A DNA stretch of 37,337 nt, from the NCBI RefSeq assembly GCF_002551815.1, contig NZ_NVPR01000009.1:1-37337 (forward strand), written 5' to 3'. The translations under genes and the position numbers were made by a program. The notes under the pieces are model-generated. The model made no database searches. It saw only the letters and a list, made by a program, of their open reading frames with translations, and had not been told where the DNA came from. Below, piece after piece: positions 9,811 through 18,433 of the stretch (its first letter is position 1; every line of letters begins with the position of its first letter). This stretch comes from Bacillus sp. AFS098217. GTDB taxonomy: Bacteria; Bacillota; Bacilli; Bacillales; Bacillaceae_G.

Positions 9811-10817
9811 TTGTGCTCACTTTTATTCGTAACATCGAGATGTTGCTGTAATGTGGTAGATATATCGTGAACACTCTTTTCATCAGGAATGTAGTAATAG
9901 ATACCATCTATATATTTATCGGAACCTTTTACTTGAAGCTTGTCCAACTTTAAATTTGAGCCCATTAAATTTGTTGTAATAGTCATCATGTCATCAAAAT
10001 CCAGGTTTGTTTTTAGATCATGATCAACAGCATCTAATAAGTCACCAATTTTATTAATGGAATTGATGGATAGCGCTTTTTGAGCAATGGCTTCTAAAAC
10101 AAGCTCCTGGCGCTGACCACGCATATAGTCGCTATCAATGTGACGAGTTCTTGCTAAAGCAAGTGCTTCCTCACCATTTAAATGTTGGCGTCCTTTTTTT
10201 AGATGGATAGCATCTGGCTCGTCTTTACTGTTTTGTTCTGTAAATTCAACTGGAACGTCTACATCGATGCCACCAAGAGAATCAACGATTTTTATAAATG
10301 ATTTAAAGTTAAATTTAACATAATAATCAACAGGAACATTTAAAAAGTTCTCCACTGTATCAATTGTACTATCAACACCGCCAAATACATGAGCGTGTGT
10401 AATTTTATCTTGTTTATTACGGGATTTAATATAGACACGAGAGTCGCGTGGAATACTAACAAGTTTTACTGATTTGTCGTTTTTATTAATCGTGGCAAGT
10501 AATAGCGCATCTGTACGGGTTGCTTTGCCATAGTCTTTTTCGCGAATATCACTCTCATCAACACCCATAATGAGAACAGAGACATTATCTGTCATAGGTT
10601 TCACAGCTTTTTCACGTTTACTGGATTTATCTCCTCGGTCTAACTCGGAGTATGCATTGTTTACAACGGATTTTGCTTTGCTGTATATATGGAAGAAATA
10701 GCTCCCGCCCCCGATTGTTACGATAAGTAATGGAACGAGAATGAACCATAGCAGGCGTCTGTTTTTAATTCGCCTCTTTGAGGTTCTGTTATTTTTTTCT
10801 ACATCGGATTTCATCAT
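9801..10817 (-). CDS. LytR-CpsA-Psr (LCP) family cell-wall glycopolymer ligase
   Basis: Type II membrane protein of 338 aa: a basic cytoplasmic N-terminus, one transmembrane helix at about residues 24-47, and an extracellular LCP domain. Family motifs are present: VLIMGVD, TRTDALLLATI, the Arg-rich SIPRDSRV, and RTRHIDSD-RGQRQ near residue 225, which contact the polyprenyl-pyrophosphate substrate. LCP enzymes transfer teichoic acids or other polymers from lipid carrier to peptidoglycan. GGAG precedes two adjacent ATGs and either could start. Sits upstream of the VanW gene in the same direction, but with a strong terminator between them. Confidence 0.9.
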   Translation of the reverse strand: MMKSDVEKNNRTSKRRIKNRRLLWFILVPLLIVTIGGGSYFFHIYSKAKSVVNNAYSELDRGDKSSKREKAVKPMTDNVSVLIMGVDESDIREKDYGKATRTDALLLATINKNDKSVKLVSIPRDSRVYIKSRNKQDKITHAHVFGGVDSTIDTVENFLNVPVDYYVKFNFKSFIKIVDSLGGIDVDVPVEFTEQNSKDEPDAIHLKKGRQHLNGEEALALARTRHIDSDYMRGQRQELVLEAIAQKALSINSINKIGDLLDAVDHDLKTNLDFDDMMTITTNLMGSNLKLDKLQVKGSDKYIDGIYYYIPDEKSVHDISTTLQQHLDVTNKSEHKKL

Positions 10818-10922
10818 ATGTTCTCCTTTAAATCTTTCAGTTTGTATATTTTCTTATGATGTGTAGATGAGACACATAAAAGATATTGTACGCTAAATAA
10901 AAGGAATTGTACATGTATAAAA

Positions 10923-10956
10923 AATAGATGTCTCGATTATTTATGAGACATCTATT
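10923..10956 (-). terminator. Terminator of the decayed nupC
   Basis: AATAGATGTCTC and its complement form a perfect 12-bp stem with a 10-base loop. On the minus strand it is followed by a T-run, so it ended transcription of the pseudogene. Confidence 0.75.
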
Positions 10957-11006
10957 CGTTATTGTATACAAAAGGGATGAATAAAAAAGGATTAAAATTT
11001 TCCTAT

Positions 11007-11406
11007 TTAGAGCATAACACTTACAATAATTGCGGATAAAATACTAACAAGTGTTGCACCATACAACAACTTCAAGCTGAAACGAGCAACGACGTTTCTT
11101 TGTTCTTCATTCAATCCTTTTATAGCGCCTGAAATAATATCAATAGAGGAGAAGTTTGCAAAGGATACAGATACCTACTGTACGTGCAGATAAGCTGTTT
11201 GCAAGTTTGCTAAGATATCATGGCCACAAACTCATTTGTTACAAGCACAAGTCCAATTCTGGTATTTAATAATAAATAGGTCAAAATTAACTGTATAATA
11301 AGCATGATGAAAATGGGTCTGAATTTAATATGCTTTTTATTATTACTAGCAATGAAAGCAAGGAAAAAACAACAACAAGACCGAGAAAGAAAGTAACAAA
11401 TTTCAT
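11007..11406 (-). pseudogene. nupC: nupC remnant, CNT-family nucleoside transporter
   Basis: The minus strand has AGGAGG and then ATG (11404-11406) opening MKFVTFFLGLVVVFSL. A frameshift follows, and the next frame reads FIASNNKKHIKFRPIFIM and LIIQLILTYLLLNT, a NupC N-terminus. Text then jumps to LVTNEFVAM and LSARTV and, after more frame changes, to [20 protein letters not shown] and [17 protein letters not shown] with a stop at 11007. These are the family's N- and C-termini. Intact members have about 390-400 residues; roughly 130 codons remain, so the middle is deleted and the ends carry at least two frameshifts. RBS and terminator persist, suggesting recent decay. Non-functional. Confidence 0.88.
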
Positions 11407-11485
11407 AATAGGCCTCCTAAAAGAGGATTCTGTTACATAGGTTTTTTATTTCTAGAGAGAATATACCTGTTTAGTAAAGAGAGGA

Positions 11486-11884
11486 ATGAGTGAAAGAATG
11501 AACATATCTAAAGTTCATCACATTGCAATTATTTGTTCTGACTATAAAACATCTAAAGAATTCTATACCAGGATTTTAGGATTTAAAGTAGTAAATGAAG
11601 TATACAGAAAAGAAAGGGATTCCTATAAATTAGATTTATGTGTAGGAGAACAATATCAAATTGAATTGTTTTCATTTCCAAACCCGCCAGAGCGTCCAAG
11701 TTTTCCAGAGGCAACAGGTCTTAGACACTTAGCATTTGCAGTGACGGATATAGATGAGGCAGTAAAACATCTAAATCGGTACGGAGTAGACACGGAACCA
11801 ATACGTGTTGATGAAATAACAGGAAGACGGTTTGTATTTTTCCAAGACCCTGATTGTTTACCATTAGAATTATATGAGGAGTAA
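11486..11884 (+). CDS. VOC-superfamily protein (glyoxalase/dioxygenase fold, YwkD-like)
   Basis: A 132-aa single-unit VOC protein with two beta-alpha-beta-beta-beta modules. The expected metal-ligand positions are present: His in VHHIAI, Glu in YQIELF, His in GLRHLAFAV and Glu in LPLELYE. It resembles B. subtilis YwkD and the GloA2/SMU1112c-type lactoylglutathione-lyase-like group; the actual substrate is unknown. ATG 11486 lies only two bases after GAGG, and a second ATG at 11498 is possible, so the first four residues are uncertain. It stands alone between the nupC relic and a membrane protein gene. Confidence 0.85.
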   Translation: MSERMNISKVHHIAIICSDYKTSKEFYTRILGFKVVNEVYRKERDSYKLDLCVGEQYQIELFSFPNPPERPSFPEATGLRHLAFAVTDIDEAVKHLNRYGVDTEPIRVDEITGRRFVFFQDPDCLPLELYEE

Positions 11885-11950
11885 AAATTGGGGAATTTTA
11901 TATAGGTTTGCTTTTTTACAAATGAAGAAACTAAAATAAAACTTCTTTTA

Positions 11951-11985
11951 AAAAGGAGGTGTAGCTTTAGCTAAGAAAAGCTAAA
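11951..11985 (+). promoter_or_regulatory. Strong Shine-Dalgarno and hairpin in the leader of the CNNM-like gene
   Basis: AAAAGGAGGTG (11951-11961) is a near-perfect ribosome site but is not followed by a usable start. A hairpin (TAGCTTT/AAAGCTA) comes next, and the gene opens at TTG 11993. The hairpin may bring the site closer to the start or control access to it. Confidence 0.35.
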
Positions 11986-11992
11986 GGGTATT

Positions 11993-13288
11993 TTGGAGAT
12001 TGTGAAATTAATGATGGTCGTTGTTCTGATTGCGTTAACTGGCTTTTTTGTAGCGATTGAATTTGCAATTATAAAGGTGCGTAGCAGTCGTATTAATCAG
12101 CTCGTAGATGAAAAAAAACGAGGGGCATTCGCAGCAAAGAAAGTCATTTCAAATTTAGATGAATATTTATCAGCCTGCCAGCTTGGAATTACCATTACAG
12201 CTTTAGGATTAGGGTGGTTAGGTGAACCAACGATAAAACATTTATTGGAACCGTTATTTCTGAAAATGGAACTTTTACCCGTAGTTTCTAGTACTGTGTC
12301 ATTTATTATTGCATTTGCTGTTATTACATTTTTGCATGTTGTAATTGGTGAACTTGCACCTAAAACATTGGCTATTCAAAAAGCAGAACAAGTTAGCTTG
12401 TTATTATCTCAGCCACTTATTTATTTTTATCGGATTATGTATCCGTTTATTTGGGCTTTAAACGGATCGGCACGCCTTGTGACGGGGATATTTGGATTGC
12501 CCCCCGCTTCTGAACATGAAGTTGCACATTCAGAAGAAGAGTTAAGGCTTATTTTATCGGAGAGTTATGAGAGCGGAGAGATTAACCAGGCTGAGTTTAA
12601 ATATGTAAATAATATTTTTGAATTTGATAATCGGCTCGCGAAAGAGATTATGGTCCCGCGTACTGAAATTGTTGGTTTATATGAAGATGAACCATTTGAG
12701 ACGCATATTAAAATTATTGGACAAGAAAAATATACGAGATATCCTGTATTTGGAGAGGATAAAGATGAGATTATTGGAATGGTTAATGTAAAGGATTTAT
12801 TTATTCGCTATATGGATGGCGGTCGAAATGAAGAATGTTCTATTACACCGTATACAAGACCTGTTATTGAAGTGTTAGAAAATATTCCAATTCATGATTT
12901 ATTATTACAAATGCAGAAAAGACGCATTCCACTGGCAATTTTATATGATGAATACGGTGGTACTGCAGGAATCGTGACACTTGAAGATATTTTAGAGGAA
13001 ATTGTCGGGGAAATTCGGGATGAATATGATGAGGATGAGTATCCACCGATAGAACATATAAGCGAAACATGTAAGATTGTAGAGGGAAAAGTACTGATTA
13101 GTGAAGTGAATGATTTATTTGGCCTACATTTAGTTGCTGATGATGTAGATACCATTGGTGGTTGGATTATGATGCAAAAACAAACAATTGTTGTAGGAGA
13201 CATCATTGAGACGGGTGGTTGGAGTTTCAAAATTATTGAAAAAGACACGCATCAAATTAAACGTGTGGAAATAACGAAAGCTAATTAA
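11993..13288 (+). CDS. CNNM/HlyC-CorC family membrane protein (DUF21-CBS-CorC_HlyC)
   Basis: Membrane protein of 431 aa. Residues 1-200 are a DUF21/CNNM transmembrane domain (text ITALGLGWLGEPT and VVIGELAPKTLAIQ). Two CBS domains follow at about 210-335, with MVPRTEIVGL and DEYGGTAGIVTLEDILEEIVGEI. The C-terminal CorC_HlyC domain starts near 350. Relatives in B. subtilis (YhdP, YqhB, YugS) and the CNNM/CorC family act in magnesium or divalent-cation export. The frame has a stop at 11972, so no ATG start is possible; TTG 11993 with weak AAAGGG, or GTG 12002, must be used. Monocistronic, followed by repeat copy 2. Confidence 0.88.
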   Translation: MEIVKLMMVVVLIALTGFFVAIEFAIIKVRSSRINQLVDEKKRGAFAAKKVISNLDEYLSACQLGITITALGLGWLGEPTIKHLLEPLFLKMELLPVVSSTVSFIIAFAVITFLHVVIGELAPKTLAIQKAEQVSLLLSQPLIYFYRIMYPFIWALNGSARLVTGIFGLPPASEHEVAHSEEELRLILSESYESGEINQAEFKYVNNIFEFDNRLAKEIMVPRTEIVGLYEDEPFETHIKIIGQEKYTRYPVFGEDKDEIIGMVNVKDLFIRYMDGGRNEECSITPYTRPVIEVLENIPIHDLLLQMQKRRIPLAILYDEYGGTAGIVTLEDILEEIVGEIRDEYDEDEYPPIEHISETCKIVEGKVLISEVNDLFGLHLVADDVDTIGGWIMMQKQTIVVGDIIETGGWSFKIIEKDTHQIKRVEITKAN

Positions 13289-13325
13289 ATGTTAAAGAAG
13301 AATAGATAAGTACACATTGAAAAAT

Positions 13326-13501
13326 CGACATAAAACCTTTCTTTTTAGGTGGGAGAGAGCATCCGGCCATGTATAGAAGCGGTCAGATCCTTTTTCTGCC
13401 CCATGCCAAGTGAAAACAAAGAGAGCAAACAAGTAGCGGTCACTTTTTGTTCTTCATAGCCGCGACTTATATGCTGGAAAATCAAAATGGATGTATATAG
13501 A
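13326..13501 (+). repeat. Dispersed intergenic repeat, copy 2
   Basis: Same element as at 14-190: the core GGTGGGAGAGAGCATC, then GGCCATGTATAGAAGCGGTCAGA and CCTTTTTCTGCC, ending at ATGGATGTATATAG. It lies about 155 bases before aspA in the same direction. No coding frame is kept between copies. Confidence 0.75.
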
Positions 13502-13656
13502 TGAAAAATGCGCAGAGAAGTTCAAATGTTTGCGCTTTCAGAAAGGGTGCTGTATAGTGAAGGAATATATGGAAATATTTCTCTTATTAAAATTATATTT
13601 TCATAGAAAAACCTTTGGAAATTATTGAGGTAGAATGAAAAGTATAGGTGATGAAA

Positions 13657-15090
13657 ATGATAGCAACGAAAGACATACGGATAGAAAAAGATTTTTTAGG
13701 TGAGAAAGAAGTACCAAATGAAGCTTATTATGGTGTTCAAACATTGCGTGCGGTAGAAAACTTTCCTATTACGGGATATCGTATTCATAAATCACTCATT
13801 ACTGCTATGGCGATTGTGAAAAAAGCGGCAGCACTTGCAAATATGGAGACGGGCTATTTACCAGAAAATATTGGGAAAGAAATTGCAGAAGCTGCGCAGG
13901 AAATTGTTGATGGAAAATTTCATGATCAGTTTATTGTAGATCCAATTCAGGGCGGGGCAGGAACTTCAATTAATATGAATACAAATGAAGTAATTGCAAA
14001 CCGTGCATTAGAACGAATGAAGTGTGAAAAGGGAAATTATGCAACAATTAGTCCCAATACACATGTAAATATGGCACAATCAACAAATGATGCATTTCCA
14101 ACAGGAATCCATATTGCAGCGTTAATGGTGCTGGAAGAGTTACTTGCTACAATGGAGGAACTTCACCTTGCTTTTACTAATAAAGCAAAAGAATTTGACC
14201 ATGTGATTAAAATGGGACGTACTCATTTGCAAGATGCAGTTCCAATTCGTCTTGGTCAAGAATTCGAAGCGTATGGTCGTGTACTTGAGCGTGATATAAA
14301 GCGAATTAAACAGTCTCGTCAACACTTATATGAAGTAAATATGGGAGCAACGGCTGTTGGAACAGGGTTAAATGCAAATCCTATTTATATTGAGCGAGTT
14401 GTAAATCATTTGCGAAATCTTAGTGGTTTTCCACTTGTAGGTGCAGAGCATTTAGTCGATGCAACGCAAAATACAGATGCGTATACAGAAGTATCAGCAG
14501 CGCTGAAAGTGTGTATGATGAACATGTCTAAGATTGCAAATGACTTACGCATTATGGCATCTGGTCCAAGGGTTGGACTAGCTGAAATTCAATTGCCAGC
14601 TCGCCAACCAGGATCATCTATTATGCCAGGAAAAGTAAATCCAGTTATGGCAGAAGTTATTAACCAGGTGGCATTCCAAGTTATTGGTAATGACCATACA
14701 ATTTGTTTAGCATCGGAAGCAGGGCAGCTAGAATTAAATGTAATGGAACCAGTGTTAGTTTTTAATTTGATTCAATCCATTAGCATTATGAATAATGCAT
14801 TCCGTGTATTCCGTGAATATTGCATTGAGGGAATTACTGCGAATGAAGAATTGCTGAAACAATATGTTGAAAAAAGCGTTGGGATTATTACAGCAGTGAA
14901 CCCTCATATTGGATATGAAGCGGCTTCTCGTATTGCTCGTGAAGCTATTGCGACAGGAAAATCAGTTCGAGAACTTTGTTTAGAACATGGTGTCTTAACA
15001 GAAGAAGAGCTCGATATTATTTTAGATCCACATGAAATGACGCATCCTGAAATAGCAGGTGCATCGTTATTAAAGAATAAAAAATCCTGA
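13657..15090 (+). CDS. aspA: Aspartate ammonia-lyase (aspartase)
   Basis: Cytoplasmic homotetrameric lyase that splits L-aspartate into fumarate and ammonia. The 477-aa product has the fumarase/aspartase superfamily features. These are GGAGTSINMNTNEVIANRA, the TNDAFPTGI stretch, GRTHLQDAVPI, and the flexible catalytic loop GSSIMPGKVNP with the active serine (about residue 320). The frame can open at GTG 13648, but AGGTGAT (13646-13652) is best placed for ATG 13657. The next gene, lactate permease, is convergent and separated by two terminators. No asparaginase gene is next to it, unlike the B. subtilis ansAB operon. Confidence 0.95.
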   Translation: MIATKDIRIEKDFLGEKEVPNEAYYGVQTLRAVENFPITGYRIHKSLITAMAIVKKAAALANMETGYLPENIGKEIAEAAQEIVDGKFHDQFIVDPIQGGAGTSINMNTNEVIANRALERMKCEKGNYATISPNTHVNMAQSTNDAFPTGIHIAALMVLEELLATMEELHLAFTNKAKEFDHVIKMGRTHLQDAVPIRLGQEFEAYGRVLERDIKRIKQSRQHLYEVNMGATAVGTGLNANPIYIERVVNHLRNLSGFPLVGAEHLVDATQNTDAYTEVSAALKVCMMNMSKIANDLRIMASGPRVGLAEIQLPARQPGSSIMPGKVNPVMAEVINQVAFQVIGNDHTICLASEAGQLELNVMEPVLVFNLIQSISIMNNAFRVFREYCIEGITANEELLKQYVEKSVGIITAVNPHIGYEAASRIAREAIATGKSVRELCLEHGVLTEEELDIILDPHEMTHPEIAGASLLKNKKS

Positions 15091-15110
15091 TACACACGTA
15101 TCAGGATTTT
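15081..15110 (+). terminator. Terminator of aspA
   Basis: AAAATCCTGATA and TATCAGGATTTT form a 12-bp stem with a 6-base loop, followed by more T residues. Confidence 0.9.
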
Positions 15111-15155
15111 TTATTCAAATATCTCGAATGATTTCGTCTAGAAAAGAAAATGAAG

Positions 15156-15182
15156 AAACGATCCCTTTGTCAGGGATCGTTT
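15156..15182 (-). terminator. Terminator of lctP
   Basis: AAACGATCCCT and AGGGATCGTTT form a perfect 11-bp stem with a 5-base loop, 18 bases past the lctP stop on the minus strand. Confidence 0.8.
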
Positions 15183-15199
15183 TCAGATTTTAAAAAATA

Positions 15200-16813
15200 T
15201 TAAAATATAGATTTAAGTTGCAGTAAGCTAATAATTACTAAGAAGATTAAGCTATATTTCATTGTTATTTTAAATAGCTCTGATTCTTTACCAACTATTC
15301 CAACTGCCGCGCAAGCTACAGCAACTGATTGTGGTGATACCATTTTTGCCATTGTACCGCCGACTACGTTTAAGGCAACAAGAGTAGAAGGCTCGATATT
15401 TATTTGAGCGGCTGTAACAGCTTGAAGAGGTGCAAATAGAGAGCCGCTGGATACTACAGAACCAGTTATGAATACGCCAATCCAACCTAAGATCGGAGAT
15501 AAGATTGGGAATATATTCCCAGTAGATGATAAGGCTAATCCAAGAGTTGAAGACATACCAGAATAGTTTGTTACATATGCTAATGCGATTACGCTACAAA
15601 TTGTATAAATTGGTGCTTTTAACTCTTTTAATGTTTCAATAGCTAATTCTTTTACTAATTTACCGTTTACGCGGTATACAAGTAAAGATACAATAATTGC
15701 AAGAACAATAGCAGTAGTTGTTGATGAGAATACATCTAATTTAAAGATTGCTGCAAATGGTGTATCTGCTTTAACAATTGGCGCTGTTTTAATCACGTGA
15801 TTGTGCAGGCCAGGTACTTGAATATTCCATATTAAGTTACTTAATGCACCGTTTGGAGCGAATAAAGCTTTTACTACTTTTAAGTTAAAAATTGTTACAA
15901 ATGCAGTTAAGAATACAAATGGTGACCAAGCGTATAAAATTTGTTTCATAGTATAATGAGGTTTTTCTTTTTTCTTTGCTTTCTCTTGTGTTGAAGATTT
16001 TGGCTGCCATACACGTAAGAATAATGATAATGCAATCATGCTGACTACAGCTGCGAAAATATCAGTAAGTTCTGCACCAAGGAAATATGTTACAACAAAT
16101 TGTGTAATAGCAAATGCACCACCACTTACAATGATACCTTGCCAAGTTTCTTTAATTCCTTTTATACCATCTACCATTGCAACAAGTAAGAATGGTAGTA
16201 CAAAGCTAATGAAAGGTAATAATGTTACAGTTTGACGACCAACAATTAATGGATCTATTTGTGTTAATTGAGCAGGTACTGTAACTGGAATACCCATTGC
16301 TCCCATCGCACCGCCGGCAATATTAGCAACTAAACAAATACCAGCTGCTTTTAATGGGTTAAAGCCCATACCTACAAGTAATGCTGCTGTAATTGCAACT
16401 GGTACACCGAAACCTGCTGCACCTTCTAAGAAAGCACCGAAAGAATAAGCGATTAACAAGACTTGAAGACGACGGTCGTTTGTAATACTAGAAATGCTAT
16501 CACGAATGACGTTAAATTGCTCAGTTTTTACAGTTAGTTTGTAAAGGAAAATTGCTGCGATAACGATTGTACAAATTGGATAAAATCCAGCTACTACTCC
16601 AAATGCAGCTGATGATACCGCCATAGTTGCCGGCATTTTGTAAACAAGTATGGAAATAATGATTGCTAAAATTACACTATAAAGTCCTGATAAGTATCCT
16701 TTGATCTTAAATACTGTTAAACAAAGAACAAAAAATAAGATTGGAAGAGCAGCGACAAGTGCTGATAACCAAATATTGTTCAAAGGATCGTAAATCTGTG
16801 TCCAAGTACTCAT
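15200..16813 (-). CDS. lctP: L-lactate permease LctP (LldP family)
   Basis: Integral membrane transporter of 537 aa with about 13-14 hydrophobic helices. The N-terminus WTQIYDPLNNIWLSALVAALP is characteristic of the lactate permease family. Other family text includes EGAAGFGVPVAITAALLVGMG and the C-terminal FITGSVVSSGSLFAPLQAV. It moves lactate with protons and serves lactate export or uptake during fermentation and overflow metabolism. Upstream lie two palindromes that match the Rex operator, so transcription is probably repressed until the NADH/NAD ratio rises. Monocistronic and convergent with aspA. Confidence 0.95.
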   Translation of the reverse strand: MSTWTQIYDPLNNIWLSALVAALPILFFVLCLTVFKIKGYLSGLYSVILAIIISILVYKMPATMAVSSAAFGVVAGFYPICTIVIAAIFLYKLTVKTEQFNVIRDSISSITNDRRLQVLLIAYSFGAFLEGAAGFGVPVAITAALLVGMGFNPLKAAGICLVANIAGGAMGAMGIPVTVPAQLTQIDPLIVGRQTVTLLPFISFVLPFLLVAMVDGIKGIKETWQGIIVSGGAFAITQFVVTYFLGAELTDIFAAVVSMIALSLFLRVWQPKSSTQEKAKKKEKPHYTMKQILYAWSPFVFLTAFVTIFNLKVVKALFAPNGALSNLIWNIQVPGLHNHVIKTAPIVKADTPFAAIFKLDVFSSTTTAIVLAIIVSLLVYRVNGKLVKELAIETLKELKAPIYTICSVIALAYVTNYSGMSSTLGLALSSTGNIFPILSPILGWIGVFITGSVVSSGSLFAPLQAVTAAQINIEPSTLVALNVVGGTMAKMVSPQSVAVACAAVGIVGKESELFKITMKYSLIFLVIISLLQLKSIF

Positions 16814-16838
16814 AATAATGACAACTCCTATCTATAAT

Positions 16839-16856
16839 ATGTGAATGAATTCACAT
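16839..16856 (-). promoter_or_regulatory. Rex-type operator, promoter-proximal
   Basis: ATGTGAATGAATTCACAT has the Rex arms GTGAA and TTCAC separated by four bases. It lies 26 bases upstream of the lctP start and next to a TATTAT sequence, so occupancy would block transcription. Confidence 0.75.
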
Positions 16857-16859
16857 TAT

Positions 16860-16877
16860 TTGTGAAACAATTCACAA
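16860..16877 (-). promoter_or_regulatory. Rex-type operator, promoter-distal
   Basis: TTGTGAAACAATTCACAA matches the known Rex consensus TTGTGAA-N4-TTCACAA exactly. Its centre is 21 bp from that of the first site, two helical turns, so two Rex dimers could bind the same face. Confidence 0.85.
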
Positions 16878-16996
16878 TCAACTTACATTGCTAAGTATAT
16901 TCTCCTTCAACACTATTGTCAACGTAAAAAAGTATTATTATTCCATAATAGTGTTATCTGTAAAAAATCCGCTACATTTTGTTCATAAACTGGACA

Positions 16997-17030
16997 AAAA
17001 GAGTGCCCATCTGTTTTTGAGCACTCTTTT
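16997..17030 (-). terminator. Terminator of the ResA-like gene
   Basis: AAAAGAGTGC and GCACTCTTTT form a 10-bp stem with a 14-base loop. On the minus strand a T-run follows. It separates the ResA-like gene from lctP. Confidence 0.8.
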
Positions 17031-17097
17031 ACTCTTCTATGTATAAGTAACCCCATCCTAAGATTTAAAAATGAGTAAGGAAGATTAAAGTTTCACT

Positions 17098-17640
17098 TTA
17101 TAAATTCTTCGTGTATTCCTTCATATTTTCGTATGTCATCGGTCCTACATGTTTAAAACGAATAACTCCTTCTGTATCAAGAATAAAGGATGTTGGAATA
17201 CTCATAATTTGATATGTTGCATTTGCTTGTCCTTTTGTGTCTAATAGAACAGGGAAAGTATATTTATTTTCTTGAAGGAATTGTTTCACATGAGCGGGAT
17301 CTTGTTCACTAGCAGTTGCATTTACAGCAACAATCTCAATTTTGTCTTCTTTTGTATCATTATAGAACTTTTCAATATCAGGCATTTCTATCTTACATGG
17401 GCCACACCAACTTGCCCAAAAATTCAATATCACCTTTTTTCCTTTATAATCGGAAAGATGAACTTCTTTCCCATCAATTGTTTGTAGAAGAAAATTAGGT
17501 GCAATGTTGCCGATTTCTGTTCCGATTCGAAGATCAGATGCTGTAGTATGTTGTTCTTCTTTATCTTTAAGTACAAAGTTATGGATAATTGTCCAACCAA
17601 GTGCAATACTAATTAAGCCAATTAGGAACCACTTTTTAAT
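17098..17640 (-). CDS. ResA/StoA-like membrane-anchored thiol-disulfide oxidoreductase with an ATT start
   Basis: Extracytoplasmic thioredoxin-like protein of 180 aa. It begins (I)KKWFLIGLISIALGWTIIH, a single membrane anchor, then has an AhpC/TSA-Redoxin fold with APNFLLQTIDGKEVHLSDYK and active-site WCGPC (Cys79 and Cys82), followed by SIPTSFILD with the cis-Pro. Such proteins reduce disulfides in cytochrome c or spore-cortex targets. The codon where relatives would have ATG is ATT (17638-17640), after AGGAGG at about 10 bases. A TGA lies just upstream in frame, and no ATG, GTG or TTG occurs before GTG 17431-17433 at residue 70, which would remove the anchor and the first strand. Either ATT is used or the gene lost its start recently. 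Confidence 0.8.
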   Translation of the reverse strand: MKKWFLIGLISIALGWTIIHNFVLKDKEEQHTTASDLRIGTEIGNIAPNFLLQTIDGKEVHLSDYKGKKVILNFWASWCGPCKIEMPDIEKFYNDTKEDKIEIVAVNATASEQDPAHVKQFLQENKYTFPVLLDTKGQANATYQIMSIPTSFILDTEGVIRFKHVGPMTYENMKEYTKNL

Positions 17641-18031
17641 TGTGAATCAGCCTCCTTACCAAAATTTCACTCTTTTTATCGTAACAAAGCTATTGCTAAG
17701 GGTCAAACAATTTTACAATGATATATCATTTAAGAACAATATCTTACAATATCATTACAGGAAGAAGTATGAAGGAAAAAATATGACAAGAAGGTTGATA
17801 AAACAGCATTTGTGAAGCAAAGTATTCCTATCCGTATGTTTTGCTTTTCACTATATCGTATAGTATAATATTCAAAATCAGCATGGATTTTTTCTGAAGT
17901 GTATGTTGATAAAAGGAGGAAGATAATTTTATTGTTTGAAGTTGATAAAGTTGTGTCGTAACAGGAAATATAAAGACAAATATATAAATAAATAAAGAGA
18001 AATATAAAAATGAAAAAATGAGGGGAACTTT
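17641..18031. other. Intergenic region between the ResA-like gene and the ArsR-type gene
   Basis: A 391-base A/T-rich gap with no convincing gene. It holds the divergent promoters of the two flanking genes. The clearest internal structure is the dyad ACTATA-TCG-TATAGT (17850-17864), which overlaps TATACT-like elements on the minus strand and could be an operator. The regulator is unknown. Confidence 0.4.
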
Positions 18032-18319
18032 ATGAATCAAAACCAATTTGATTGTCGTATTTCAGAAGAGGATGTACAAATGTTGAGAGCACTAGCTCAT
18101 CCACTACGTCTTCGTTTAGTAATGGAGCTTATGCAACGTGGAACATGTAATGTAACGCAATTACAGGAAGTGTTAGAAATTCCGCAATCGACTGTTTCAC
18201 AGCATTTAACGAAATTAAAGCAGAATAAAGTTGTTCGTTTTGAGAGACGTGGCTTAGAAGTATATTATCAAGTGCATAATGACAAAGTAAGTGAAGTTGT
18301 AAAAACATTATTTTCATAA
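18032..18319 (+). CDS. ArsR/SmtB-family winged-helix repressor
   Basis: A 95-aa DNA-binding protein. Its core reads ALAHPLRLRLVMELMQRGTCNVTQL, then EIPQSTVSQHLTKLKQNKVVRFERRG (recognition helix and wing), the standard ArsR winged helix-turn-helix. The metal box ELCVCDL is not present. Only Cys8 and Cys38 could act as sensors, so the signal may be redox, a non-classic metal site or none. The RBS GAGGGGAACTTT is adequate. It stands alone between the ResA-like gene (divergent) and sspH. The target is unknown; autoregulation and control of the divergent thioredoxin are possible guesses from position. Confidence 0.85.
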   Translation: MNQNQFDCRISEEDVQMLRALAHPLRLRLVMELMQRGTCNVTQLQEVLEIPQSTVSQHLTKLKQNKVVRFERRGLEVYYQVHNDKVSEVVKTLFS

Positions 18320-18433
18320 AATTTGAATATTTTGGAAAGAGGCGTATAGAAATATACGTCTTTTCTTATGGAATATATTTAAACGGGATATGACAAGCTA
18401 GAAAAGGGGGAATAAGTAAAAGGAGGAAAACTA

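Noticed and set aside
18032-18319. Classic metal-sensing SmtB/CzrA role for the ArsR-type protein
   Set aside because: The ELCVCDL metal box is absent and no set of His/Asp ligands is evident, so no metal specificity is claimed.
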